64,000 bases of DNA from Mercenaria mercenaria (lineage: Eukaryota; Mollusca; Bivalvia; Venerida; Veneridae): contig NC_069373.1 in NCBI RefSeq assembly GCF_021730395.1, forward strand, positions 49,070,501 through 49,134,500, given 5' to 3'. Below are positions 45,340 to 57,713 of this stretch, piece by piece (within the stretch, counting starts at the first letter, position 1; every line of letters starts with the position of its first letter). The position numbers and the translations under genes were made by a program. Below the pieces are notes generated by a model, which was not told the origin of the DNA, did no database searches, and was given only the letters and a program-made list of their open reading frames with translations.

Positions 45340-45960
45340 TAGACTTGAACCTTACTGGGTCAAGTCCCATAACTCTGACATCTATTTTGGGCAAATTATG
45401 CGCCCTTTTGGACTTAGAAAATTCTGGTTAAAGTTTTACACGCAAGTTACTATCTGCAGAATAAATGCAGATATTAAACTGAAACTTCATGTGTCTTCGG
45501 GGTTATAAAACTAGCTGATAGCATCAAGTCCCATAACTCTGACCTGCATTTTGGCCAAATTATACCCCCTTTTGGACTTAGAAAATCCTGGTTAAAGTTT
45601 TGCGTGCAAGTACATACAGCTATTACTTTAAGGCATATATTTTTAAAACTTATTTTTTATTTTTCTAGATCAATTACCAACCTCACTGGGTCAAGTCCCA
45701 TAACTCTGACATGTATTTTGGGCAAATTATGCCCCCTTTTAGACTAAGAAAATTCTAGTTAAAGTTTTGCGTGCAAGTTACTATCTGCAGAATAAATGCA
45801 GATATTAAATTGAAACTTCACATGTGCTTTCGGGGTTATAAAACTAGTTAGTTGATATCATTAAGTCCCATAACTCTGACTTGCATTTTGGTCAAATTTT
45901 GTCCTCTTATGGACATAAAACTTCTGGTCGCTAGTCGCGTTATGGAAGTGTCGTGTAATA
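45340..45960. repeat. Interspersed repeat with three ~170-bp units
   Basis: Units contain gggtcaagtcccataactct, aaattatgccccctttt, ggttaaagttttgcgtgcaa and gcagaataaatgcagatatt. Related to the repeat at 672-990. Confidence 0.75.
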
Positions 45961-46087
45961 GGGTGTATTTGTATGGCGGGACTTAAAGCACTTGCTTAAT
46001 AAAATGCTACTTTATATCATAAAATATTTTTCTCAGATCCGTTGACCCTTGAGATTACAAGACATTTATTTTTTCTTCAAATTTCAG

Positions 46088-46184
46088 GTTGTGTATAAAG
46101 GGGGTGCACATAGAGAACCACTAGAATTTCTTGAACGGTCAGGATATATAGGTGACCCCTTGTACAATCCGGCTGACTTCATGA
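46088..46184 (+). CDS. ABCG-type transporter exon (end of ATPase region)
   Basis: It follows an aatttcag acceptor and reads VVYKGGAHREPLEFLERSGY, then DPLYNPADFM. The Gly-rich turn and GY...NPADF signature lie just after the ATP-binding domain of ABCG half transporters. It ends at CATGA|GTAATA in phase 1, which matches the next exon at 50116. Exons for the Walker A, signature and Walker B motifs were not found upstream, where LINEs and repeats dominate. Confidence 0.7.
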
Positions 46185-47874
46185 GTAATAGGAATATCAA
46201 TGTTTCTGTGTTTATTTTCCTGCTCTAAAACTATTGAAATTTTGTATTGCGTCTGAATGCTTAATGACGACAAATATGTTAAGGTAATGGACCCGTCAAA
46301 TTAATCGTAAAGGACAATCGGCAAATGACGTATTCTTCCTTTAATACGGGAAGCCTTGTGCGAATTTAGCTACACTGTCCACTGGCTTCGAAAAGACGTT
46401 GTTTAACTTTTCTTTCAGTGAAAGTTCTGAGATTAGATGGCACTAAAATTAGTGAACTGGTAAAGAGCTGAGAAACAGTTTACTACGTTGAAATCTGTTA
46501 GTTATTAGGTATTTTTATAATAAGTATAGGGATCCCACCTACTGTGTACTGTAACTTAAGGTAGTCACCATTTACTTCAGGTATGTTGTAGTCAACTGCA
46601 TCAGAGTTCACAATCTAAAAACATTGTAATAGGATCATTTTACGAAAACGATTTTTTTTTTTGAGTCGAAAAATATTAAGCCTGGGAAACGTATTAAGAA
46701 CAAATGGAGCTGTATGAGACTTGAAAAGAACTATATAAAGATCAAATCAAGTAATGCCTAAGGGAAATTGATATATTTTCAGTAGTGAAATTAATTAACA
46801 AGCAGACGTATCAATAATGGCATAGTGCACTTTATTCTATAGTTACCATATTCGTATTCATTTTTGGATAAAGTTGTTTTTATTGTTGCCCTCCATGTAT
46901 TATGTCTTGGTTATATGAATGTGTTGTCTCATGTTTTTTTATGTGTATAAACAGAGAGTTAAATGAAATAAACTTTGAAACTTTGAAACTTTGTATTTAT
47001 ACAAGGTGAAATATGTTGATAAAGCTACTGACGGCAACCACAATTCTGTATGGAATGGAATTCTGTGAACAGCTTTGGTAGAGGACCATTCTAGAAACAT
47101 ATATGTTTCATCAACTTCCAGCAAATGGATTTAGATGAAAATATATTTCAGTAGAAACGCAATTCGCAGAGGCTTTACTACAAGCTCACCCTGAACAAAG
47201 TTTAAATGTATCTAAATAGAAACCCACATGTTTCGATATCCATATCTATATTTGTTTTACATTATAACGAAATTTGAATCATAAATAAATCATTAATGAC
47301 ATTTTTAAAATCGTCTGAACGTGTCTTATTGAGTAGGTGGATTTTCCTATGTTGGGCAGTTCTTTTAGCCTTCCGGAATTGAGCTGCTTTGATATTTGTC
47401 TTCTGGTGTGCTTTATCATGCATAATGATGTTTCTCTTGATTGCGTGTTTTCTGCAAAGGTATTGAGTAGGCGAAATTATCTTTTTAGGCTTTTCCAGGC
47501 GGTGCCTCGCTGTATTCCTTAATTTGTTTACTTTACCAATGTTTTTGTAGATTTTACTATGTCTAGTATGTCTACCTAGTTTAATATATGTCAGCCATTT
47601 ACAAAAAATACACAGAATAATAGATAAGCAACTATTTGGTTGCGACTTGAGCAGGTTGCTTCGTTTCTAATGAATATGTATCCCTACTCTATATAATGAA
47701 CCGGTTATATGTTTTAATGTATAATGCATATACTTCGTTAGAAAATTGATGTTTACATGTTTAATATGTACGTTATAAATCGCTCTACTGCCAAACACTA
47801 CCAATTCTTAAATGCATTATTCACAGCTTATTACAAGTTGACTGAATGAATATAACCAACAAAAATATTGTTGT
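46185..47874. other. Intron of the ABCG-type gene
   Basis: AT-rich with no further recognised exon. Short frames (46939-47124 minus, 47337-47522 plus) lack coding character. Confidence 0.4.
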
Positions 47875-48215
47875 CCTGTAGTCTGGCGGCAACATGATTG
47901 ACTTTCAGTCCTAAGGTCTTGGCATCGAATCCCGGTCCAGGAATTGAAAATGTTTTAGATACTCTCTGGTGTCTCCCACCTAACTAAGAGGTCAGTACTG
48001 GTTTTTCCCAGGAAAGACGGATTCGAGTATATCGATGCTATACGCCGGGCATGTTAAAGAACCTGACTGTCTTTTCGAAACGAGTTATGGTAAGTTAGAC
48101 GGACATGCCTGCATCTAATGGATTTAACTCTCTTTCTTCTGGAGTCTTTCTATCGCTATGTCAGTCTGGTCAGATAGAGGATGAATGTGGTGCACATAAT
48201 GGCTGCCTTAGTACG
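47875..48215 (+). mobile_element. tRNA-derived SINE
   Basis: The head carries ttcagtcctaaggtcttggc and catcgaatcccggtcc (B-box-like). The body includes ggtcagtactggtttttccc and gatgctatacgccgggcatg with ttaaagaacctgac. No coding frame. Confidence 0.65.
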
Positions 48216-48534
48216 TAAATCGAACTTGGTTGTCATAAAATGGGCGTTACATAAATTAAGCATAGTGTAAGAACATTGTTCAGTGTTCACTATATTTTCG
48301 TGCTCTCAAGAAAGGTTGCAGTATCAACTTCGTCAAATTATACTTTAATTTTCTGTGTTCGATATTTCACTTTAAGCCTCGAGGAAGAGGGCAAAAACCG
48401 GAATGGTTTCGAATCAGTTCATCAAAAGGTCATGGGCCGAAGTGAGTATCCGTGCGATGTAGGTATTGATTTAAAAGAAAAATGAAAAAAACAATAAAAG
48501 ACAGTTATATACTAAGTATTTGAGTGTTTGTTAA

Positions 48535-48700
48535 GGGTCACAATTTTTTGTCATGTGGCAACTTTCCAACTTTTGATGGTAGATGAAGACCCAAGATCCT
48601 AGCATTATTCCGTGAATGAATGGGCACATGAATGGAATCACCGACCTTTCATAAGCCAACTCGATAGATTCCTTACATAAAAGTATATGACACACTAAGG
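48535..48700 (-). mobile_element. SINE body, antisense, headless
   Basis: On the minus strand it reads gagttggcttatgaaaggtc, ggtgattccattcatgtgcc and tcaaaagttggaaagttgcc then acatgac, the same body type as the SINEs at 34288 and 49815. Confidence 0.6.
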
Positions 48701-49301
48701 GTCAAATGATTCGAAGTCGGCGACATAAACCACTTTGTAACAGAGGCCCAGTATTCAATGAAAACATCATTCATGAATAATTCGCTCCGATTTCTTGAAA
48801 ATATAGCAGAAAGTTCGTATTCGTAAAGCTCCTAAGTTTAACATTAAATAGATATCAATTAACACATTATGCGGGTAGCTGATACACGTAGTTCCGTCTT
48901 ACTGTTCAGTGAAACTTTTAAGCCTCCTAATCCAAAAGAATAGTTTTAAAGTGAAAAGAAAACTTCTCTTGAAAATCTTCAATTCTGAGGTAAATGCTTT
49001 TTATCTACTAAGATTTTATGAATTTGTGCCCGAGCCTTGATCGCTCCAAGCATTATGTACATTTACTTTAATTTTTTTTAAAGAAAATGTTGAATCGGTG
49101 GATTGTTTGTAGCGATCAGACCGTAGAGCCACAGGAAAGACTAATGAATCGCATATACGAGTGCTTTTATATTTTACACAAGTAGATGACCTAACTCCTC
49201 AGCTGGAATACATCCTACAATCTATATCTAAAAACCCACGACTTGTGTCATATCAACCTTCCCAGCATCTTGTCTTGATATTGCTGGACACGGTATCAAA
49301 T

Positions 49302-49536
49302 GAGCCGTGCCATGAGAAAACCAACATAGTGGGTTTGCGACCAGCATGGATCCAGACCAGCCTGCGCATCCGCGCAGCCTGGTCAGGATCCATGCTGTTC
49401 GCTTTCAAAGCCTACTGCAATTAGAGAAACCGTTAGCGAACAGTATGGATCCTGACCAGACTGCGCGGATGCGCAGGTTGGTCTTGATCCATGCTGGTCG
49501 CAAACCCACTATGTTGGTTTTCTCATGGCGCGGCTC
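49302..49536. mobile_element. Palindromic foldback MITE, complete 235-bp copy
   Basis: Starts gagccgtgccatgagaaaac, ends ttctcatggcgcggctc, flanked by AAAT on each side (49298-49301 and 49537-49540). Arms are nearly identical inverse copies. The frame at 49346-49621 is an artefact of it. Confidence 0.93.
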
Positions 49537-49814
49537 AAATTATGTTGTTATCCCAAAGCTTAGACCGCCAGTAGGACTTCACCTGCAATCGAAAATCAAA
49601 CCTTGTTCGCCAGCGCTGTAGTCCAACCTGCATACCATTGCGCCACCGATACCGTGTTAAGTTAATACGTATTGATACATTTTAATAATAATTACAAAAT
49701 TTGACTGAAATTGTCAGGGCCATAGAAATTTTTGAAGTTCATTTGACTCAAGTTTTTTTGTTGTAATTAAACTCCTATAATAAGTAATTAATGTTTGGTA
49801 CATTTTATTTTTAT

Positions 49815-50046
49815 TTTTGTTGGGTTTAACGTCGCACCGACACAAGTATAGATAATATGGCGACTTCCAGCATTGATGTTTTAGGAAGACCCCAGGTGCC
49901 CCTCCGTGCATCGTTTCATCACGATAGGGCACCTGCGTAGAACCACCGACCCGGCCAGCTGGATGGCTTCCTCACATGAAGAGGCTCGAACCTACATCGG
50001 TTAGGGGCAAGCAATTGTAAGCCTTAACCACTCGGCCACGGAGGCG
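49815..50046 (-). mobile_element. tRNA-Ser-derived SINE, antisense
   Basis: The minus strand starts gcgcctccgtggccgagtgg ttaag (A box) and has ggttcgagcc about 50 nt on (B box). The body has acgcaggtgcc and tcatgtgaggaagccatcc, ending with gtcgccatattatc ... gttaaacccaacaaaaa. It is the best-preserved SINE in the window and lies just upstream of the ABCG exon at 50116. Confidence 0.85.
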
Positions 50047-50115
50047 CTTAATGTTTGGTATATTTTTTGTAAATTCATTAAAGTAAACGAAAGTCTATAA
50101 TGTTACAAATTACAG

Positions 50116-50354
50116 ATTCTTCCGAGTCTTTGATAAGTGTTACAACAGAAGACAATGGCGTCAACGTCTCGGATAAGGAAAGGTGGCCGACAGGATTTGG
50201 GATGCAGTTTCGGATGCTTACTTGGAGAAGTTTTAAACAATCACGGAGAACATTTCTGTATATCCACAATGTTGTCTTATTCCTCATACTGGGAGTTATT
50301 GCTGGTGTTTTAATGTCTGATAACATCAGAAGTTTCAGAGATGTAATGGGAATG
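50116..50354 (+). CDS. ABCG-type transporter exon (linker and first membrane helix)
   Basis: Acceptor aaattacag, phase 1 in; donor GGAATG|GTATGT, phase 0 out. It reads WPTGFGMQFRMLTWRSFKQS, typical of the elbow helix of ABCG proteins, then a hydrophobic stretch VVLFLILGVIAGVLM, the first membrane helix. Together with 46088-46184 this gives a continuous frame (NPADFM-N-SSESL), with an unusually short linker in between. Confidence 0.75.
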
Positions 50355-51683
50355 GTATGTTTTATTCTATCACCTACAAGTCCATATTATACAGTTAATG
50401 AATGGTTTAGCGGGCTAGTTTTGCCTATTGACCGGTAAATTATACAGTAGGTGTAATCGTACATAATATTAATATTCATAGTTTTATTTCTTAATTGATA
50501 AATGATTAGCCCAGAAAAATACTGGTTATATAGTAGAAACTACGGACTGGCAAATTATATACCTAGTCGTGTAATAATGAGTTATTGACACTCAAAATTA
50601 TTCTTGGAAAAGTATAATACTGACGCTAGAAAACACTCATTTTGATCAGTACTGAACAAAAAGCCAATCAGTCAGTAAGTGCATATTATAGAAATCCAAA
50701 TTACACCTTCTTACTCGGATCAACTGTTCCCATTTGCAATATTTGAAACTTGTCTACCCCATTTATATATCTCTTTTCTTTTTATTTAAAAATAAGTTTG
50801 GAAAAACGATATTTAATTCAATTTTAATTCAAATTCACAATCATTATTATGAAAATTTTGGTTACAATTTGACTCGCGTTCAGCTGAAATTGGACAGTCT
50901 GATCGGTCTATTGAATATGTTCCATACCTGTTGAGATACATAACTTTATAAAATTCTCTTTTTGTCCGTAAAGTTGTTCTGTTACCATCAGCTTATTAAA
51001 AGTGCATACTTGTTATGCATAGACATATCAAATCATGTAGTTCTTATATCACAAGTATTATTGTATTTATATTTCTGTGAATGGTTTCGTTATGACGAAG
51101 TGTACACTCAGTTTTTTTTTTTGTCTATTAAAGGTATTCTACTCGTAACGCTATGGGCGCACTTGCATAGGGATCAGAAGCTTTTTACAACAATAAACGC
51201 CTCTTAGATAATAAAACATTTTATAAATGATACAATACATCTATAGCTTTATTTTTTGAAAGTCAACAGTAAAATCGCAAATTTTATCGTAGCAAAGATG
51301 TTTTGAAGTTAAGTGGAAAACAGTCGTTAGGCTTATTTAAATAAAAAACTGTAACTGCGGTTTAAAATTGTGATAAACCTCGGTTTTGTGAATATGACAA
51401 CCTTTATTAATTAATAACTAAAAAGGGAGGGGGTGTGGTGGGAGTGTGGAGGTGGGGGGGGGGGGGTGGTTATTGGACTCAACACTAATTTCTACTGTGT
51501 TAGTCACATAGTCAAATATATGATCCATATACGAGACAAAACTATTAGTTTAACACACATTGTTTTAAACAATAAATGTAATATTTAACTTATATATCAA
51601 AATATGTAGCAACAACATTATAAACAAAGACGTTATGGCCCTTTTAACTATTTTGTGTAATAACTTATCTTATATTGTTGCAG
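50355..51683 (+). other. ABCG intron, with a G-rich tract
   Basis: No gene; the G-rich tract is at 51424-51473. Confidence 0.45.
51424..51473 (+). other. G-rich tract, possible G-quadruplex
   Basis: Several runs of three or more G (ggga-ggggg-tgtggtggga..., then a run of about thirteen G) in a 50-nt stretch. It is on the sense strand of the ABCG intron, so the transcript could fold too. Confidence 0.6.
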
Positions 51684-51872
51684 GGGCTTGGGTTATTTAT
51701 AAGCGTCATTTTCCCGGACAGTCGGCTTTATCTTGAAGTACTATGGAGTTTTACACTTTTCACTCTTGTTTTGCGGATTTGTGGTACAATATATTCCCTA
51801 TTGGCTGGTTTGGGCAAAATATTTCTCTCACATGCACTATCCAATCAGTGCGGTGTGTATAATCCTGTATGA
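51684..51872 (+). pseudogene. Possible ABCG exon, poorly conserved
   Basis: A good acceptor (tattgttgcag) in phase 0 leads to GLGLFISVIFPDSRLYLEV, and the frame ends at a stop after 62 codons. The start resembles the region after membrane helix 1-2 of ABCG proteins (GLLFF...FP..R.), but the later part does not align well and no clear donor is seen. It may be a real exon with a donor I cannot place, or a decayed one. Confidence 0.35.
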
Positions 51873-52740
51873 TAACAAAGAACCGGTGTCGTAAGTATTG
51901 CATTTTATAATAATTGATTTGGGAGGTACTCTATGAGTTGCGAACTGTATAATACCAGGCAGAATTATTTCGAAGGAATAGATGGAGCCAGAAGGTCGAA
52001 ATGACACATAAATAAAGAAGTTACATATACCTTCTGGCACTAACCCCTCGATTTGTTCACTGGTATTAACATTCTGGAACGTAAATTTTAGCAATTATAA
52101 ATGTTAACACTAATGCTTAATCACTGTTCTAAAATTTAAGGAGGATCATCATCGGTGAGATAATTAAAACAGACTTACATTTTTTGTAATAATGTTGACA
52201 CAACTACCTTGTTTACTTTTTAAATATTGACACTATAGGTTTATAAAACTGTAACTTTCTTTTAAGAAATACGTAGTGAGATGGAATAATGTAGGGATAA
52301 TACACGTTGTTTTGTGTATTAACGTCTGCAGAAGCCCGCGGGATTGTTTGTGACCGAGACCGAAGGTCGCTATTCTTGCATAAAAATATATTTCACGACG
52401 ATTTATGTATTGTTTTCATATGTGATGACTTGACGATTCTGGTACATTTTTTATTTACCATTCCAGTTGTTCTTGGAAACAGTAAACATGTTTTAAATAT
52501 CCGTATCCAGGGCCCGGAAATAAACAACACTATCAAAAGCATATCCTGAAGGTTTTTAAGCGATTTTTTTATCTCTCATTATTACAAACATAAAATTACC
52601 AATAATTGTTCATATCATTTCACAATTTGGTGGACTCGATCACAATGTCAAGAATAATAACTTTACATTCGAGTTACATTGAGTACGGACACGCAGTTGG
52701 AGTACGGATGAGTACGAGCGTAGTGTCAAGTTTCCAAGCT
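51873..52740. other. Non-coding stretch in the ABCG region
   Basis: No exon recognised. Confidence 0.35.
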
Positions 52741-54190
52741 GTTTAGGTCACAATAGCATAAATAGTTTTCCCTATATATTCTATATAAAACTGGCATTTT
52801 TCAAAGAGCTACCAAACATAGCTAGACCCATTTCAGAGAACAAATCCTTACCTCATTTTAAAGAGTTATGATAAAACTGATATAAAATGAAGAGAAAAGT
52901 AGGGGTCATGTATCTTCTAAGAGAGATTTCTCTGGTCACATTTGCTTACTGTAAACTGACATCAAAATCACACTGCTGTGACCTGGAAGTACTACTCATA
53001 CTAAAATTGAGCTTGACTTCACCAAATACAACCTGCTCTCCCATTTTTCCTACCAAAATGTCAAAAATACATCCACAATGAAATTTAAACAGAAACTAGC
53101 TTCAATTTAGACCTCTGTTGCCATGCCAAGTGAAAAATTAGTGTTCAAATACCTGGCAGCCATTACGCGACTAGACCAGATGGCCCCCACGCTGGTTCCT
53201 TTAGTTTAGTTAGGCCTATAAGAAAAACTCTTTTTCTGTAATAGTCTCAATTTCATTTGTATAGTACCAGTAACACATCTGCACGAAAAATACCAAGTTT
53301 CAGCTTGATTAAATCAGTTTTCCAGGTTTTATGGCATTTTCAGTAATGCGGGTCCCTGCGCCAGTTTTCCTTCAAAATTGATGTCGCGACATAATTTTTA
53401 ACCAGTTCTAGCCAGAGCTGGTTTTTGCCCTATTTTATACATTTTTACCATAACTTGCAAGCAAATTACACACTAACACTTTAAAATAAACCAAATGTCC
53501 CCTCTGAAAGGTATAGATGGGCAAAATTTAGAGTGTAAATGTGCATTTGTTTTATAAAAAATACACCCAACACAGTGAAAATGTGATTTTTGGGGTTTTT
53601 ATCAATTTTTGCAGCAAACTTTCAATGAAATGCTCATTTTTTAACAAATTCTGACCAAACTAGTTGATTTATATCAATATCTGGACAAATCTCAATTTTT
53701 GCCCACATTTTCTTATAGGTCACAATAGCCTAAATAGTTTTCCCTATATATTCTATATAAAACTGGCCTTTTTCAAAGAGCTACCAAACATAGCTAGACC
53801 CATTTCAGAGAACAAATCCTTACCTCATTTTAAAGAGTTATGATAAAACTGATATAAAATGAAGAGAAAAGTAGGGGTCATGTATCTTCTAAGAGAGATT
53901 TCTCTGGTCACATTTGCTTACTGTAAACTGACATCAAAATCACACTGCTGTGACCTGGAAGTACTACTCATACTAACATTGAGCTTGACTTCACCAAATA
54001 CAACCTGCTCTCCCATTTTTCCTACCAAAATATCAAAAATACATCCACAATGAAATTTAAACAGAAACTAGCTTCAATTTAGACCTCTGTTGCCATGCCA
54101 AGTGAAAAATTAGTGTTCAAATAACTGGCAGCCATTACGCGACTAGACCAGATGGCCCCCACGCTGGTTCCTTTAGTTTAGTTAGGCCTT
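52741..54190. repeat. Near-identical direct repeats of ~475 bp, 972 bp apart
   Basis: Copies at about 52745-53218 and 53717-54190, from aggtcacaatag to agttaggcct, differ by only about five or six bases. Between them lie about 500 bp of unlike sequence. Period 972 bp. The matching short frames in each copy (52887-53081, 53859-54053) have no coding character. It may be a recent tandem duplication of part of a transposon. Confidence 0.88.
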
Positions 54191-54694
54191 TATATGAATT
54201 CTTCGAGAAATAAGATAAAACATACTGACTGATACTTACCAAAGTCATAAATATGAAACCTAAAAACAAAGAATCGCACAGGTAAACACGCGATTCTTTA
54301 ACATTCGCGGTTGTCTACAAAATCTGAATTGACGCAGAGTTCTAAAAGAGGAGTAAACAAGGGAAGAAACGAGTACAAAAATGTTGGTGGCAGCGCATTT
54401 GGCGTTAGTTACTGATACAGTAAAGCATTCTATGGTTTAGATTGCATCTTTAATGCTTCAAGAAGAGGTTTTTATGAAAGAAAAAAGACGCAGATACCAG
54501 ATGTCAATCTGCGCAGAATTACATATACGTCCCTGGGAAAGCATTTCAAAAATAAAAATCGGGTATTAACAGCACGTGAATTGCCTTGTTTGCACACGAT
54601 TTCTCTCCCGTTAATACATGGGCGGATCCAGTGAAAAAAGTAGTTTTTATGCAAGAATGTAAACTTGAATTGTACTGAATTTGTTCAATTTCAG

Positions 54695-54893
54695 TTGTAA
54701 TTCAACCAATGTGGCGCATTTCCCCAAGTGTCTTCAGAACAGTTCAGACTTCGTTACATCAACAGATATATTGCACGATGCTGGAATTGACCTTCCGTTG
54801 CACTGCTACATTGGGACAATGGCACTGGTTTGCGTCATACTGAGAGTCAGCGTATACCTTGCATTACGACTGAAACGTCATCGAATCAATTAA
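54695..54893 (+). CDS. ABCG-type transporter last exon
   Basis: Acceptor caatttcag, phase 2 in; the frame stops at 54891-54893 after 66 codons. It reads SCNSTNVAHFPKCLQ, then DILHDAGIDLPLHCYIGTMA and VCVILRVSVYLALRLKRHR, the luminal Cys pair, last membrane helix and basic end of ABCG1/ABCG4-like proteins. Exons for membrane helices 3-5 were not found between 51.9 and 54.6 kb, where a recent tandem duplication lies. Confidence 0.65.
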
Positions 54894-55009
54894 CAAACCA
54901 TAAACAATGCTATATACACCATTAACTTCTCGTTATCGTTTCAGACGATTGAAAAAAAAAACTAACAAATTTGATGCTACATACTAGATAGCAAAGCGTT
55001 AGGAACTGT

Positions 55010-55740
55010 GGTTTTGGACAAGAAGGTTTTCAAAGTTTTTTCACCATATAAGTCTATATAATCATGTGACCCCCCAGGGCGGGGTCATATTTGATCCTAA
55101 GGATATAATATTAACAATTTTGGTAGATGACCACTAGATAATGCTACATACCATATATCAAAGCCCTAGGACCTGTGGTTTTGGACAAGAAGATTTTCAA
55201 TTCATTTTTCCATTCGGTTGCACCAGAGTTCTGAAAGGAATTTAATTACCTGAACACATTTTGAAGAAGACAATCCAATGACCACCCTTGTGCAGTTTCA
55301 TCAAAGTTGGCATAGAGTTTAGGAGGAAACTACAAGATGCTTTTGTAAAAAAGCGCATGGCTCCCCCAATGCATAGTCGTATAGGAAAGAAGTCATTACG
55401 GGACAGGAGTGAAAATCAAAGAGACACTGATGGTTGGCTGCAGTAGGGATCATCTACTTGGCATGTCCAGTCATCCCACTAAGTTTCAACATTCTGAGTC
55501 TAGTGTTTCTCAAGTTATTGTTCAGCCCCCTGTGACCTTGACCTTTGATGGAGTGATCCCAAAAACAATAAGGGCTATGCATCTACTCTGTAAGTCCTAT
55601 CACCTTATAAAGCTTGAAGGTTCTAGGTCAAATGGTTCTCAAGTTATTGGCCAGAAACGGATTTCCATTTTCTGTCCGCTGTAACCTTGACCTTTAATAG
55701 ACTGACCCCAAAATCAATAGAGGTCATCTACTTTGTATGT
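55010..55740. repeat. Fragments of tandem-unit repeats
   Basis: The left part has acaagaagattttcaa and gtgaccccccagggcggggt, the unit type of the element at 34907-36350. The right part has tgaccttgacctttgatgga and caagttattgttcagcc, another dispersed family. No gene. Confidence 0.65.
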
Positions 55741-56838
55741 TCAATTGTAACATATGTAAATGTTGGTAAATGTTGAGTTCTGCTCAACCCGAGTTAAGAG
55801 GGCATGAACGGTAGATTGCGTTTCCACTACCGTCCATGAACGAGGTCAATCGAACCGAGTCTGCAACATTTTCATTTATGTCGTGTTTGGCAACTTGTGG
55901 TTTTCCACTTTTTTTTTATTTTAAACTTTGATGTTTTACGGATCCGTTAAACTGTTTCTTAAACACTACTGATATCAATAGCAGCTATTGGCAAATTGTC
56001 ATGTTTTCTTATCTATAATTGACAGGTTTATTCCTCATAGTACATGTAGTATCTTACAATGCATCTAATATGTCAGGTTAGATAAGATAGTTGCACATCA
56101 CATAAAATGTTATATGATCTCAAACCTTGTATACATTTTAACTAAGTTTGCATTAATTTTGATGTTTGTTTATCTCTTTAACAATGTGAAAATATACCTT
56201 TGGATCTACAAAATCCCTGATTGCCTTGTTTGTAAATTTCTTCCGAACTATGCAAAAGTTCATTTTTTTCATTTTTGTGATATATCGAGAGTTTTTATTC
56301 TATGACCAGATATGACCAAATGTATTTTCATTGAAGAATCCTTTATAAAATTAGTACACCCTCCCATTAAAATACATTTCAAAATATAATGAAATTAAGA
56401 GATACATTACTTGAACTTAAAGGGCTCTCATTACCGCCATTTCAGGAACATGTATATTGAATATTTTTTAGCCAATGATGTTATCAGTATTTCAGTATAA
56501 GTCAAAGAAGCGGTAATTGAAATATTTAAAGTACTTGCGCCAATACTTAGTGCCCCACAACACAACGAAATACATTGATAAGGCGAAGTGCGTTTGAACA
56601 ATAGAATTTACACTGTGAGTCAGTATTTCGATTGCACTGTATCGCTTAACCGATAAGCAGATCAGATAACGAATTCCTTTTTGTATAATACTACGTAGGA
56701 TCTATTTAAAGTGTATTAGATATTTGGTGAGCGAACACAATTTATCTGTTGCCAGCTGGTTAGTAGTCCGGATCATAAGAAGTTTTGCAGCTGTTTTGAA
56801 AAATAAAGTAAATTACATAACACATTGTTCTTGGTAAA
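55741..56838. other. 5' flank of the third CRIB-type locus
   Basis: AT-rich with no open frame of coding character. No strong TATA box or GC-rich site seen near 56839. Confidence 0.4.
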
Positions 56839-57108
56839 ATGAATAAGAAAGACAGAAAACCTGACTCGAAAGGGAATGTCTCGCGAAAAGGTGACGTGAC
56901 TGAAATGACCATCTCGTCACCGTTTGGAGTTACCCATGATGTCCATATTAAACCGAGTGACGTGCAAGAAATGAATATCTCGTCTCCGTTTGGAGTTCGC
57001 AAACATATTGACATTGATGAACAAGAACTAGCAAATATCGACGATCGGAAGGCTACATCTCCAAGGAGGCGAACGTCTAGCAATAAAGACATTTCGGAGG
57101 ATAACATG
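56839..57108 (+). CDS. Third CARD-family locus, first exon with two CRIB-like repeats
   Basis: 90 codons from ATG to ACATG|GTAATT, phase 0. It holds two copies of a motif, EMTISSPFGVTHDVHIK and EMNISSPFGVRKHIDID, spaced 22 residues apart. The first keeps I-S-x-P...H-x-x-H of a CRIB motif but has Val for the Phe and Lys for the final Gly. The second is less complete. It aligns with gene 1 exon 1 (ISEPFDFKHDLHIG). The end is basic and Ser-rich (SPRRRTSSNKD). The opposite-strand frame at 56760-57107 is a shadow. Confidence 0.72.
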
Positions 57109-57167
57109 GTAATTTATCTTATGAAAAATCTTACTTCAAGGTGATTCAATGATATTTACTATACAAC

Positions 57168-57713
57168 TGAAGGGGTCCGTACAGTTATAGATTGTATAAT
57201 ATTTAAACAGTCATGTTACAAAGTTTCGTGTATATTGCACTATTTATATCAATTTTATAACAAAAAACCTTGATTTTGTCGATTATGTTTATGCAACAAG
57301 GGATCTAACTCAAAAAGGTTATGCAACAAAGGTTCTAAGTCCGTGCAATTAGGACCATTGTTGCATTTAAACAATGATAAGCTAATAATTTTTACCTAAA
57401 TTTATCAATGAAATATATTAATTTCACATACCTGATGACTTTTGAAACTATTGATATAGTCTGTTTACATTAGGCTTGTGATCTTTTTATTATCCGAAAC
57501 GGCCATCAAAGCCCTGTACTCTCTGATATTTACTCGTTGTGGAGTTAGACCCAATGTTGCATACAGGAAATAGCCTTTTTTTCACTTTTAAGCAGAAAAA
57601 TACGCTGATGGGGGAGCTAAACAGATGCAGAATGTTCTTTTTTATGCAACAAATGCCTTAACTCAATTTTGACTAAAAATGGAGATAGGTACCTTTTTGC
57701 ACGGACCCCTTCA
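57168..57713. mobile_element. 546-bp TIR element (MITE-like)
   Basis: Perfect 13-bp terminal inverted repeats tgaaggggtccgt / acggaccccttca. Internal strings such as tgcaacaa and taactcaa recur. There is no coding frame and no clear target duplication. Confidence 0.65.

Noticed and set aside
49968-50046. Functional tRNA-Ser gene
   Set aside because: A and B boxes are present, but the head does not fold as a full cloverleaf by eye and is followed by a SINE body and an A-rich tail.
52741-54190. Direct repeats as LTRs of a retroelement
   Set aside because: The copies do not begin TG and end CA, the inner part is only about 500 bp, and no primer-binding site, polypurine tract or coding domain is seen.
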